Source: Deroplatys truncata (taxonomy: Eukaryota > Arthropoda > Insecta > Mantodea > Mantidae). From it: DNA of 64,000 nt. The stretch's first letter is position 1; each line of letters starts with the position of its first letter. The position numbers and the translations under genes were made by a program. Location of the stretch: contig CM060980.1 of assembly GCA_030765065.1 (NCBI GenBank), positions 62,728,364-62,792,363 on the forward strand, in the 5' to 3' direction. The notes under the pieces are model-generated. The model searched no databases, was not told where the DNA came from, and saw nothing but the letters and a program-made list of their open reading frames with translations. This document shows, piece after piece, positions 1 through 11,404 of this stretch.

Positions 1-496
1 ACACAGCGTTTCAAGTTTAAGGCGGTGGCTACTTAATAGAAGTGAACGTTATACCAGAAGTGCACCCAAGATCTGTCTTCTGAGGGTGTTGTGGGCTATC
101 GCTAATAGACTCTGGATGGATTTTCTGACAGTTATTGTGATGGATGACGCAAAGTCGAAACGCCAGAAGTTGGAGAGGAAACACAAATTTCACACCTTCT
201 TGAAAAGATCTTGCATCTGCTCCTCGAAGACAATGGCAGCAGGGTTTGACTATCTGATGTATTGCTTTTCTTTTTACTGAATGCTTAATGTGGTGGCAGA
301 ACATAGGTAACAGATTATTGATTCCTGAAGACCATGTGCGAGTTTTTGCAGGGTATCTCTGGAAGAGCAATGGCTATAGAGGAGCGTACGCAGGAGCTGG
401 TCTCAGGAGGCTTAAGCTCCCCTCCTGGTATCCAAAACCGTAATACTTAAGCAATGCAGCCTCATTTTTGTTTTCTAAAATCATATACTTCCAATC
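1..496. other. No recognisable gene
   Basis: Open frames of up to 113 codons lie on both strands here, but none shows a domain I recognise. The composition is that of the surrounding repeat-rich DNA. It could be the edge of an older transposon, since the next 600 bp are a SINE. Confidence 0.4.
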
Positions 497-1110
497 GAGC
501 TGGGTGGCTCAGGTGGCAATGTCTGTGGCTCGCACTTGGGAGGTCCCGGGATCGATTCCCGGCGACCGCCCACTCTGGCCCATGGGTGTTTCGTGGTTTT
601 CCCGGGTCGACAGGCGAATGCTGGGATGGTTCCCTATTCTACCACGACTCTCCTCGCTCTCATTTCCTGTGCCCATCATCTTCTTTGTCATCTGTTTCAG
701 GGTTGTAGGACCTGGCGACGTTGTTCGGCGGGTTGAGACTGGACGTGGCTTGCGCTCTGGCGTCCCTGCGATACCACAGGTCTCTCCTCAGCGTGGGACT
801 CCGCTCCGGGGGACCCTGGAGGTTGGTGACTTGCGGGTAGGGACCGGGCAGCATCGGATGCGTTCTATCTAGAAACGTTAGGACCCCGCCCACGTTTACG
901 TCCATCAGCATCCCGATCTGGTTGTTCTTTGGGTCTCTACTCTCATCCCTCTCTTCCAGGGGTCACGTTGGAAGCAAAACGGGCCGTTACGACCTACTTG
1001 CGGTGCTCTACCCTGGTTCTGGGGGCCCCTCTGTGATACGTACCTACTTTTACCATATACTTCCAGGTTTAGTATACCACATTGCACCTGTAAATAAACA
1101 ATTAAATAAA
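497..1110 (+). repeat. tRNA-derived SINE, family A (long copy)
   Basis: The head resembles a tRNA gene: a GGTGGCTCAGGTGG stretch is followed by a pol III B-box-like GGATCGATTCC at 549-559. The body (TTTTCCCGGGTCGACAGGCG, then a C/T-rich stretch and ATCATCTTC..TCATCTGTTTCAGGGTTGTAGGA) recurs at 24.3 kb, 43.3 kb and, inverted, at 39.4-39.9 and 31.9-32.5 kb. The end is A-rich (AATAAACAATTAAATAAAA). The overlapping open frames of up to 134 codons are products of this GC-richer repeat and not genes. Confidence 0.8.
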
Positions 1111-1323
1111 AATATTATATGCATTAAAACAGTGGTAAATGTTAGGGGATGACATGAAACTTAGTCCTTCTTTGGAAAATTATCATCCCATATATTTTTG
1201 CAGCAGTGACTAAACGGCTCGCTCCGTTCATTTTACTATCCACATACCGCATACGTTTAGTCACAGGTAGTTAATACTAGATGGTTACAGAGCACCTCCT
1301 GTAGTTGCAGTGAGGTGTGTGGA

Positions 1324-1375
1324 TCTCCTCGTAGTCTAGTGGTTAACACACCTGACTGGCTGGGAGTTTGGTCTC
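1324..1375 (+). repeat. tRNA-like SINE head fragment
   Basis: TCCTCGTAGTCTAGTGGTTA resembles the 5' half of a tRNA-Asp/Glu-like sequence, including an A box (TAGTCTAGTGG). No B box or acceptor stem follows, so this is a truncated tRNA-derived repeat and not a tRNA gene. Confidence 0.5.
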
Positions 1376-2960
1376 TACGTACTTCTGCTTGCCTTTTGGT
1401 GCTGTAAATACTTAAAACGTTGTTTGTTCGTCACACTGACCCATTATTTAGTTAATATATCCTATTCAGTGATTCAGTTGATATCCCCCTCACTCGGATA
1501 AATCTCTAGAAGCACCACAGAATGAAGATATAACCGGCATTGTGAGTTTCAGGAATTGTTTCAGTGCCCAAAGCACATTCTTCAGCATCTCAGCAAATGC
1601 ATTCTCTGCGTACGCTCCTGGCGCTGTATCTTATAATCATAATTAATATAGTTTACTGTGCTTTCTATGCTTAGAGGAGTACCTTGAGCATGTTTGCAAT
1701 TGCGGTTACGTTATAAATTAATTGTTATTGTTTAAATATTCCGTAATTTTACCTTTATTTTATATTCATTTAATGTATAACTTGAAACTTCTAGATAGGA
1801 GTATCGAAGGAGAATTATTTAATTAGTGCCACCTTTATATAAAATATACTTCAGCAATTTGTGCTTTATTTTTCCTCATGACAATAACGTGTAACTGTGT
1901 TTGAGAGTGCATTGGAGAGCTTGCTAGCATGTTAAACTGGGAGTTCGCGTGATTTCGCTTTTAAAATTTAACATTATTGTAAATGTATGCATAGCATTAA
2001 ATTTCATCTACGTTTTTGGAAGGGGTTGACGGAAGTGGTTTTATACAGTGGAAACGTTTATTTCGGATAGTTTTGGAAATAACAGGGACATTTAAGTAGT
2101 TTAAGAGGCTTTTTACATAGACTATCCTTAATTTTTTGCATGTTTCAACCAAATGTAAAATGTAACAAATTCTTCACACTCACACTTCGCACACTCGTGA
2201 TCACACTTATCACAGGGCGGAAGGGATATACAAGTTACATTAAATGATATATTACAGTAACGTTTTTCCCTTGAGCGCTCAATTCGTCGTAAAAATTGAT
2301 TTGAGCACAACGTTTATCACGGCATGAGCCTTTTAGTATAGCTGCTTAAGCTTTGAACATTTCAAAGAAATTTAATAAATTTTTCCTATGCAATTCTTTT
2401 TTACATAACTAACACATTTTCACAATTCACCATTGAAGTTTCCTTAGAATCGTAATTTTGATGGTATACAGCATCTGAAAACGTTGAAGATAGTACTACC
2501 TAGTCGGCCACGATATGAATGCGCTTGGTGGAGGGCGCCACTGTGTATTGTTGACAATCAAAGCTTGGGATCAGAGGGGAGTGAGGGGTAAGGCGAAAGG
2601 CAAATGTACAGTTGCGCAATGAAAACAGTACTACATTTGCCTCAACCTCGCTAGTAAATGCAACTCGGAACTGCGGATGTTTTGTTTACCTGATTATCCC
2701 ATCCATTTGTTTCCTAACCGTTTAGTTCCTCTCCCCATCACACGCACCCATATATCCGACTAGTACAGAACGATTTTTTCGTCGTGACAGGCTTATCTGT
2801 ATCCGCATTAGCTAGTCAAGTCCATTATTTTGTGGGAGGGGTGTTGGTTTAGTTGTAGCAGAGCAGCAGGCGCATACATAACGGGAGATAAGATGACATC
2901 ACCACGGTTCCGAGTGTTTGTTCCAAGCAAGAGAATTACTTCCAGCCGTTCTCCCCCACC
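1376..2960. other. AT-rich intergenic stretch
   Basis: Nothing recognisable. A minus-strand 60-codon frame at 2128-2310 is Cys-rich (CDKCDHECAKCECEE) but short, isolated and without a recognisable family; I do not call it a gene. Confidence 0.4.
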
Positions 2961-2971
2961 CTAGACTACCT

Positions 2972-3001
2972 TCTCCTCCTCCTCCTCCTCCTCCTCCTCC
3001 T
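2972..3001 (+). repeat. (CTC)n microsatellite
   Basis: About ten uninterrupted CTC triplets. They create a proline run in the overlapping 66-codon frame, which I do not regard as coding. Confidence 0.9.
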
Positions 3002-3369
3002 CTGCGTTTCTACCTTTTCACCACGAAAAACTGGACCTGTACCTGTTATACGCGACTCATCCTGACTGCATCACAGCTTATGTTTAGAGTTCCAGTAGTT
3101 AAGAGTGCACTGAAGTGAAAAAGGTTAGAGCGCGGCGTAAAAATTTCAACTTCGAAACCTTCCCAACATAGGCAATACTTACATGCTATCTTGCAGAATT
3201 GAGATACAGCTAGAATTTATAAATTTAAGTTCTGTCCTCAATGATCTCTTCGTGCTGAACGTAGATACGGGAAATTTCAATCCTTACACCATAAGAGAGG
3301 ATCGCAAATAAGTACCAACCAAACATTCATAATGCAAAAATAGTTATTTATGATAATACAAGTGTTAAT

Positions 3370-3480
3370 ATACTAACCCCTAAATCCGGAGGTTCCGGGT
3401 TCGATTCCCGGCTGGAGGATGGGAATTTTTCTTTAGTAGGGATCATTCTCTATCCTCTCTAGAGAGTCTGGAAGTATGAA

Positions 3481-3520
<40 letters not shown>
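3370..3520 (+). repeat. SINE family C with (GT)n tail
   Basis: GGTTCGATTCCCGGCTGGAGG contains a perfect pol III B box. The body (GGGAATTTTTCTTTAG, then CTCTAGAGAGTCTGGAAGTATGAATG) matches the inverted copy near 22.3 kb. It ends in a (GT)n microsatellite at 3484-3520. Confidence 0.65.
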
Positions 3521-3528
<8 letters not shown>

Positions 3529-5429
3529 GTAATAACAAAAATACCAAACCAAAAGTCTCCACTCACTGTTAAGCTAGTGAACATCATAACATCATTGCCG
3601 ATGATCATTTGTTCGTGAGGTAATAAGCCGCCGATATTACATATAAATGCAAAAAAAAAAGAGAGAGGGAGAGGAGTTAAAAGTGGAATTTTATCTTGCG
3701 AGTAGGAATATTTGCGGAACGAGCCTGAAAGCCGAGTGTAGTAATCCTATGAGCAAAATAAAACCGCTTATAGCCAAGCAGAGGGGTTTTAGTAAGTAAA
3801 CAGAGCAATCTGTTACCACCGGACTATAGGTGACGTCAGGTACTACTGCGAAGGACACTGTCTTTTCCAACCCAACAGACGGTTTTGTTGCGACTCTTCC
3901 ATATATTCGATGCATATATTGTAGCCACTGGTGAACTGAGACAATATGCATATACTACAGAAGAGTTCATAGATAAAAAATATCAACACAATAAGCATCG
4001 TTTGTAGCGAAATTTGGAACACTTCAGCACAAATGGCGGAACCATCAGATGTAACATTAGTGCTCAAAAGGCGTTTAAAACATCATGTTAAACGAGTTGT
4101 AATTCAACGAAACACGTTCCTTATTGTTACATTATTATGTAATAATGAGGAAAGTGGATTTTCAACCTCCTCAGCTTCTAACTGGATCAGTATTTTTCGA
4201 GTGTCTGTGTCTTACGCAAATAAGAGGGGATATTGATTGTAAAAAAAAAAGGAAAAGAAAAAAAGGTACAGCGTTCGCTGCAAAAGAAAAGACAATGTAA
4301 CTAGATTTCTGTACATTAATGCCCTAATTAAATCATGAGGTATCTTTAATGCACACTATTTTTTCTTCTAATATTCCTTAATTCTGGACTACCTGCTACC
4401 GAAGTAGGGTGTACTGCATTCAAACTGTACATCATATTTGTTTACAGAGAACACTGCAGGGTCACAAGCGCTTCTAAATTCATAGTTTACATACTAAAAC
4501 CCCTCTGCCTGCTTATAACATGTGTTGTCATATATTATTTTTAGACAGCCCTGAATATTAAATTATAAAATATCCAGATGAAATTTGTGTGGAAGTAGCA
4601 GTATTCGGACATGCGTAATGATGAACTCTAGTCTGTTGTTGTTTAACTTTCATAGCACCAGTGCTGACAACATGGTCAGTTACACAATCATAACACTATA
4701 ATTTGTAAAAGACCGTGGAAAAAATAAATAAAATAATAAGTGTAGCAATGATTTTGATCATAGACATATAATTTAACTTTATTTATTACTGTTATTATTC
4801 CTTTGATATAATTGAGATGTTAATTGCACAGATGTTACAATTTTCAATATGTATTCCTTATGCAGAGGTAGTAGCAGAGGAAATTTCTTCTGGCTCTGCC
4901 GAGTCCATTTCCGAGTAATTCAAATAGTCGACGATACATGGCCTCCGCTTAATATAAATACAATTTCTATTGCGAGAAAAAAGGGTAGTAACAATATAGC
5001 ATTATAAACATTTTATTCCACTGAGCGCTATAATCTACAATTTCTAGTATGAGTGGCTTGTGTTAAAAGCTCTACTTTTAGTGCCAGCTGCCTAAAGATG
5101 TATTCTGATGCTGAGAGAGTAAACTCTGGAAACGAATAATAATTTGGATAGTTGTACTGAGTTGTTCTAGATGTGATACAAAACGTAATTTAACACTACG
5201 AATGTGCGCCATAGGATAGAGATTTTGAACAACTAAAACACCAGGACTGGAAATTCGCTCATAATATGGTAGGAGATGAAGCGTGATGTGCAAAATGTGG
5301 TGTTTACAATTTTTACAACAATCCTGTGTGCGCATACGAGAATACACATGTCTAAGGATAAGGGTAGTGCATATGGCTCTGAGTAGCTATAAGATAATAT
5401 AAAAACTGGGTTTAAATTGCTTAAATATG
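3521..5429. other. AT-rich stretch with a short inverted repeat
   Basis: No gene recognised. A ~33-bp inverted repeat has one arm at about 3766-3800 (AAGCAGAGGGGTTTTAGTA) and the other at about 4485-4520. It could bound a ~750-bp MITE, but I could not find a convincing target duplication. Confidence 0.4.
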
Positions 5430-5960
5430 CTCATAAGTTTGGTAGAGCAGAATTACGTTCAGCTCATCTGGGTGCCAGGTCACTGTGGCATTAAGGAAAA
5501 TGAAAAAGCTGATGAATTTGCATGACAAGGAGCAGCTTTCCAATTCATTGGACCACAGTCGGCTCTAGAAACTCAGAGCTTGGCAAGAGAGCCTATTAAG
5601 AACTGGCCCAGGATAAAGAAACATGAAATCTGGCTTAAAACTCCATATGTGACATATTATTTATTAAGAAACCAAGGAAGAAAAGAAATGAAAGCTTGCT
5701 CAAATACAACAGATTTCAACTGAAGTCATGCTCTTGTGAAAAAGCGTCTTAACCATGGGGCTGCTTCAGGGTAACATAGGTCGCAGATTTTATTAGAAAG
5801 GGACTGAAAAATTCCATCACATTTTACGCTCCTGTGAAGCTTTGGCTCACAGAATATACACTACTTTCAGGAACATTTTTTAGTAACAGAAGATTTTGAA
5901 TCGATATCTGTTATGGGACTGTATTCTTGAAGAGGCAAATTAAGTTGGTATTAAAACGAA
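5430..5960 (+). pseudogene. Non-LTR retrotransposon RNase H remnant
   Basis: The translation contains VQLIWVPGHCGIKENEKADE followed after a stop by QGAAF. WVPGH-GI--NE-AD-A is the C-terminal RNase H signature (with the catalytic D of NEKADE) of Jockey/R1/I-group LINEs. Downstream, ALETQSLAREPIKNWP resembles the linker before the terminal zinc knuckle. There are several in-frame stops, so this is a dead 3' fragment. Confidence 0.75.
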
Positions 5961-6082
5961 TACAGCTAACACAATAAGCCTAAGGCTGAAATGTGTCCGG
6001 AGTAATCGGCGGAAAAACTGTGTCCGAACAAACAAATCAAGACAAAAGCAAGGGCATTTTCAGAATGTTTGCCAACAAAGTA

Positions 6083-7389
6083 CAGTGTGTCCGTAAAGCC
6101 ACGGTGCAGTTTTGACCGTCACAGAAAAGCAACGAAACCTTCACCAAAATGAAAGGAAAACTCTCCATACCTGTTCAGTAGCGTTCGATGCGACTTCCAT
6201 TTGTTGCTCTACACCCATCTAAAGGATATTCTGGTTCATCCCATACACGTCTAAGGGTATCAGGGTAAGAGAGTGAATAATGTCTCTGACTCTCTATTTT
6301 AAATGATTAATGCCGTTGATACGAATGCTGTATTCACGTTGCTTCACATAGCCTCACAAGTAAAAATCTAAGGGCGTTAGGTCCGGGGATCGTGGTGACC
6401 ATGCCTTAAATTCACCCCTTCCTATCCACCGCTGGGAAAATGTTGTGTCCAGAAGCTCTCAAACAATGTTGGCATAGTGTGGAGGAGCGTCGTCTTGTTG
6501 AAAGACGGGATCTTCTGGAATTTGTAGCACTGCATACAATGTTGCAAAGGCAGTTGTTTGAACGTCACACTCTGTTCCGCAAAGAAATATGGGCCTATCA
6601 TTTTATCATGCATGAGGGCACACCATACGTTCAGCTTAGGGATGTTATGTTCATACTCAATATAGGCACATGGATGTTCGTAAGCCCATATCCTTACATT
6701 ATAATGACGAATATGTTCACACACACATGGAATGTAGCCTCATCGCTAAACACAGTCTTCTGTGGGAATTGTTCATCATTGTCGATCTCATTAAGCATCT
6801 GCATTGCATGATCAAATTGTTGGGTCTATCAGTTGTACAGATACTGCAGGTTGTAACCCGTAAGGCGGAGACGTTTCTTTAAAACTTTATGAACTGTAGT
6901 CTTTGTTAAACGTTCTCGAGCACACGTGTGCACCGATTTCTTGGGGCTCCTTTGGTAGCTAGCCCATATAGCTTCTACAGACTCGTCGCCTACCAGAACG
7001 TTTTTTGTCCAACAAATTGCCAGATTCCTTCAGCTGCTTATCCCACCGGTTAATGTTGTTTCTATTTGGGGCCCTTCGGTGTACATGCGACGATATTCAT
7101 TCTGAACACGCATCACGGTTTCAAATATAGCAAGCCACAGATAACATTGAACCTTTGCACCGTCCTCATCTTGTTTAAAATTGGTGATCCACTACACTGC
7201 AGCTACGCGATTTGTTTCATGTTGTGTTGTGTTGTGCTGCGTCATTACTTACTCGCGCACAACAATGAAAATCATGCTACATACCTGTTTGAGATAATCT
7301 TTAATGTTGTAGCGCATGTTTCATCCTTTGGTTTTGTTCGTTTAGCCATTATAAAAATTCATAACTGCCATGACTTTACGGATACACTG
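6083..7389 (-). mobile_element. IS630/Tc1/mariner-type element with both ends
   Basis: The left end reads CAGTGTGTCCGTAAAGCCAC and the right end, inverted, CAGTGTATCCGTAAAGTCAT. A TA lies immediately outside each end (6081-6082 and 7390-7391), the duplication made by this superfamily. The length of 1307 bp is normal for a single-gene element. The transposase it holds is on the minus strand and decayed. Confidence 0.85.
6150..7200 (-). pseudogene. Decayed mariner/IS630-type transposase
   Basis: Minus-strand fragments in order are: an N-terminal part (FETVMRVQNEYRRMYTEGP) matching the helix-turn-helix region of insect IS630-type transposases; KTVFSDEATFHV, carrying the first catalytic Asp; NVRIWAYEHPCAYIEYEHN and KLNVWCALMHDKMIGPYFF; then SPDLTPLDFYL with the third Asp, followed by GYVKQREY. 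Frameshifts and stops separate the pieces. The longest open piece is at 6422-6724. It cannot give an active enzyme. Confidence 0.8.
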
Positions 7390-7504
7390 TATGTCAAAAG
7401 TTTCATTTTGTTTTCCCGCGTAAAGTGCTGGTTAATAGCTAACTTGAACATTTGTTTCGCTTTAGATTGTAGGGTAGAACTTTTCTCAGCCATTCGTGAT
7501 TAAA

Positions 7505-8990
7505 TATCAGTGTAAATGAGTTTTAAAAGTAACACTTCATCCACGTTAACCCTTACTCCGAGCGAGAGCGGCGTTTTTATTTCATAGGATAGCTAAACTA
7601 TGTAGCATTTGCTTCGGTGGTGCTAGGTTGTCAAATATTACACTGCATATAATTTATTTTTAAGTTAAATCCTTGTAGATAGACCAAAGGCTATGAAGGC
7701 CCCTTTCAATGCCTTCTATTGGTAGTTTAAGGATGCCATGTATAGCCCTTCCACCCGATATATAAAAATGTCACTCCTTACCATACCCTGCATATAACAA
7801 TCTGTAATTTTGTACAAAATTCAATCAAGTTTGGAATAACGACACATTTTCTTTATACTCTTGAAATATCAAATTTTATCTCCGTACATGTACCTACTTG
7901 CATATAAATAGGTAAACTTTAGGGTGTCTGTATAAACGATACTTAATTTTGAGATTTTAATTAAGTTTGGATAGAAATGACAAATACTCTTCAAACGCCA
8001 ATACGTAACATCTCAATTCCGTATTTGCAGTGATTCACCCAAAATTCGTGAAGTTTCCAAATAACCTACCCTTAATTTTGTATCGATTTCAACAGAACTT
8101 GGCAAATGTAAACCAAGTTTCTTATAATTCTTCTACATAAAATTTTATCTTCGAACGTAAAGCGATGTGCCAGAAATAGTAGCATTTTGGTAGTCTCCCT
8201 ACACAAATTGCCCATAGTTTTACATTAATTTGAATCAAATTTGAAACGTATCGAGAAATATTGTTCAAACACTTAGATCGTGAGCTATTTCGTGCGTAAA
8301 AATGGACAAATGGACAAATCGATGTTAATAGGAATGAATACTCTTAAAAATTAAATTCCAACAATTGTAGCTGGGTGTAAATCGGTAGTGTATGCAGCCT
8401 ATATAGTAAATGATCATACTAAGTCAGTTAAAGCTTGTGATGTGTACTGCAACCCTGGCATTAGTTTCAAAATATACAGGGTATAATGTACATCTTTAAA
8501 CAACGAATAAAACTAGTCGAAAATAATAAAACAATCCTAAATAGCCTTGCCTAAAATGCAATGATTTTCATTGCAATATCTGACAATATGGATATAGATA
8601 CACGAGGATCATGCGATGTATCTCTGCCAAGAGGAAACTGTGGCAATGCAGACCAGTTACAAAGTAAACAGCTAGACTCTTAGGTAAAAGTTGGTAGTAT
8701 GTCAGCCATCTCTCCCGGTAGAACATGGAAGTTGTGTCAAACATGTGCAATGGGTAACAGGTAGAAGTACGGTCTCTCATTACTTTGTAATAGATTTTAC
8801 GGTATAATTTGAAATTTAATAACGAACAAATTAAGGGATAATTGCAAGCAAAGCATCGTGAGTAAGAAGAAAAACAAGTTTGGCTTGCTATGGATGAAAA
8901 CATTAAAAGGTGGATAAATACAACAATGGCTTGAAATTAAAGCCCTTTTCGCTGTTATCTTACATTATTTTTAATCCGTGCTAATATATC
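7505..8990. repeat. AT-rich, diverged tandem-like repeats
   Basis: No gene recognised. Between about 7795 and 8280 a phrase of the type 'ATTTTGTA..ATTT-AATcAAgTTTGGAAaaA-T-AC-AA' recurs at roughly 120-150-bp spacing (near 7810, 7950, 8080 and 8225), each followed by a TTTTATCTcCGTACgT-like stretch. This looks like an old tandem array. Confidence 0.4.
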
Positions 8991-8997
8991 CTAGGAA

Positions 8998-8999
<2 letters not shown>

Positions 9000-9033
<34 letters not shown>
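9000..9033 (+). repeat. (CA)n microsatellite
   Basis: About 16 CA units, followed by a short GT-rich stretch. Confidence 0.9.
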
Positions 9034-9038
<5 letters not shown>

Positions 9039-9289
9039 TGTGTATGTGTGTGTAGCGTAATCTCGGAAACCACTCAACTGATTTTGATCATTCGTTCACT
9101 ATTAGAACCCCCTGTTCTTCTCGAAGGACATGGGGTAGGTATAAGGTGATTTTAAATTCAACTTCTAAGCGACTAAACATTATTTACGATCCTGGATATT
9201 AGAATACGAACACGTTGGAGTCAATAAAAGAACTTGTTTACCAAGAATACTGAACATTTTTAGAATGCCATGTTTCTAAATACAAATGC

Positions 9290-9549
9290 ATTTTTACTTT
9301 CTCTACTACGTATAGTAAGTAGGGGAAGTATTGTATTCCACCCAAAAATTCGATCCCGAGATTTCACTGGAAATACATGTTTTGAGATCCCCTGAATCCA
9401 ATAAAAAAGCATTTTTGGAAACATGACCGTGTGTGTGTCTGTCTGTGAACAGCATAACTCAGAAACGAACTCAGGATAAACACCAAACTTGGTATTTAGG
9501 TTCAGTACCTTCCAAGGATGCGACACGAAGGTTTTCAAGAAAATACCCC
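9290..9549 (+). repeat. Dispersed repeat R1, 5' part (split by the 10.3-kb element)
   Basis: R1 begins ACTTTCTCTACTACG-TAGTAAGTAGGGGAAGTA, a snap-back hairpin, and runs through CATTCCACCCAAAAATTCGAT, GAACAGCATAACTCA, CTTGGTATTTAGGTTCAGTA and GATGCGACACGAAGGTTTTC to AAGAAAATACCCC. It stops at 9549, exactly where the inverted-repeat element begins. The rest of the copy resumes at 19823. Confidence 0.85.
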
Positions 9550-9769
9550 AGTAGTATAGATTTGCGGGTCCTGAAACACTTAATTTATGCATGGAATGTC
9601 TATTCATATGCAAATGAGCTCCCCACCCCCATTTACCCCCACCCCCAGCTCCTTGGTAGTTTTACTTGCACCTGAGGGCCATAAATCTTGTTGAGTACAA
9701 TGGAAGCTTGACAGTTAAGCAATTAAGGTTATCCTTCACCTGTCAAAACGAACCAAGGGGTCATAAATT

Positions 9770-10330
9770 TAAGGTTCTGTAACAAAGGCGAGATGTTTTT
9801 CCTACCCATTCCACATCACGCCACTTCTGCACCTGTTGCAGTTACCCACTCCACTCCTATTGTTTGTCGAACACGTGGCATACTCATTCCACTAGCTTTT
9901 AACAAAAGAACAATGCTTACCCTTCAGCTGTCAAAATGAACAAAGCCCATGATGAATTAGGGTGTGACAAAGAGAACCTAAGCCAGTTAACAGAGAAACA
10001 AGTTCTATTGTCCGGTGCAAGCCTTTATTTCTCATTCCACTGCCCTCCATAACAAAGCCGGTTCCCTTTCCATTGTGGAAGAGATTCTATTGTGTGTGCC
10101 TTTCTATTGTCCCGGGGCAAGCCTTCTTTAAAAAGACCATCTGGCATACTCATTCCACTGCTCCATAACAAAGCCGGTCCCTTTCCATTGTGTAAGAGAT
10201 TCTATTGTGTGCCTTTCTATTGTCCTGGGCAAGACTAGTTTAGAAAGACACCTGCGGCGTTTCCCATTCCACTGCTCCATAACAAAGCCTGACCCTTTCC
10301 ATTGTTTGACCACCTGGTAGCTTAACAAAA
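9770..10330 (+). repeat. Outer TIR array with ACAAWG and CATTCCAC motifs
   Basis: About three ~120-bp units (10020-10330) repeat CATTCCACTGCTCCATAACA, AAAGCCGG, CTTTCCATTGTG, AGATTCTATTGTGTG and CTATTGTCC. I count about sixteen ACAAWG/ACAATAG cores on either strand from 9781 to 10310 and five CATTCCAC. These equal the core sites of HMG-box (Sox) and TEA-domain factors, but a role is inference. Confidence 0.7.
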
Positions 10331-10601
10331 GAATTCGAGGGTTGCTTTATGCTCGTCCTATCCTTGTTAGCGTGAAAGAGAGAGAAGTCTGTTTACCAAC
10401 TCTGCGTAACAACGTCAGAGTCGGCCATCATGATTTTGCCTGAGGGACTGTTCTCTCCGATGTTTTACGACATCCTACGAATATACCCGAACATAGTTAA
10501 CAAGCATTCTGCTTGGCCCATTTCAGGCAGGGACTCTGAAAAAGCGCCTAATATACATTTCATTACATGCATTAAACCTCTGTGTGGATATCCATAGATC
10601 G

Positions 10602-11221
10602 GTGCTCGATTCTTACTGTAATCAAACGTTTATTGCTAATGCGAAATTAATGATTGATATTATTATATCATTCTTACTGTAATCAAAAGTTTATTGCTAA
10701 TGCGAAATTAATGATTGATATTATTATATCATTACCTTAATTAATAAAAGCGCGTTGAGAGGATTGTAGCTCGACTCTTACCAAGTGAAACACTAACGCG
10801 CAATAATTATTAAACTATGTACCACCGGATTAAAAAATGTATTTATCAAATATAATTTAATTTTTTATACATCATTACCCTGATTAATGAAAGACCGTTC
10901 AGAGGACCCTAGTTCGAATCTTATGCAGCGAAACTCTAATGCTTAATAAATATTAAACTATGTAAGGTCAGATTAAAATGCATTTAACAAATATAATTTA
11001 ATTTTTATATATCATTACAATAATTAATAAAAGGGTGTTCAGGGGGTCCTAGATCGAATCTGCGAATCTCTAATGCTTAATAAATATTAAACTATGTGAG
11101 TATTGGGCGGTCACATTAAAGCGTGTTTAACAAATATAATTTAATTTATACGACATTACAATGTTTAACGATCTGTATTCTTAGGAACCCAGAGGCTCCT
11201 AGTTCGAATCTTGCCCTGCGA
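10602..11221 (+). repeat. B-box-like array 1 of the left TIR
   Basis: Five tRNA-B-box-like motifs occur: GTGCTCGATTCT (10602), AGCTCGACTCT (10768), AGTTCGAATCT (10911), AGATCGAATCT (11051) and AGTTCGAATCT (11211). The spacing is 140-165 bp. Each sits in a diverged unit ending CTTAATAAATATTAAACTATG and a TATAATTTAATTTT run. A 61-bp exact-phase tandem duplication lies at 10610-10731. No A box, acceptor stem or terminator completes a tRNA. Confidence 0.75.
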
Positions 11222-11404
11222 AACGCTATAATAAATATTAAGTTATTGAAGCAGGGGGCGGTCGGATTAAAATTGCATTTAACAACTATCATTGTTTATA
11301 TTAAACCACCGTGTATACTTAGATATCACGATGCCTAGACACCATTCTTTCTTCTTCTCCTCTGTTTTTCTTTCTAACTATCTCTTTCTTTCTCCACGAC
11401 TTGT

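Noticed and set aside
497..1090. Overlapping frames of 60-134 codons
   Set aside because: They lie within SINE family A, whose GC-rich body opens frames on both strands.
2128..2310. 60-codon Cys-rich minus-strand frame (CDKCDHECAKCECEE)
   Set aside because: Short, isolated, AT-rich surroundings, no regulatory context; could be chance.
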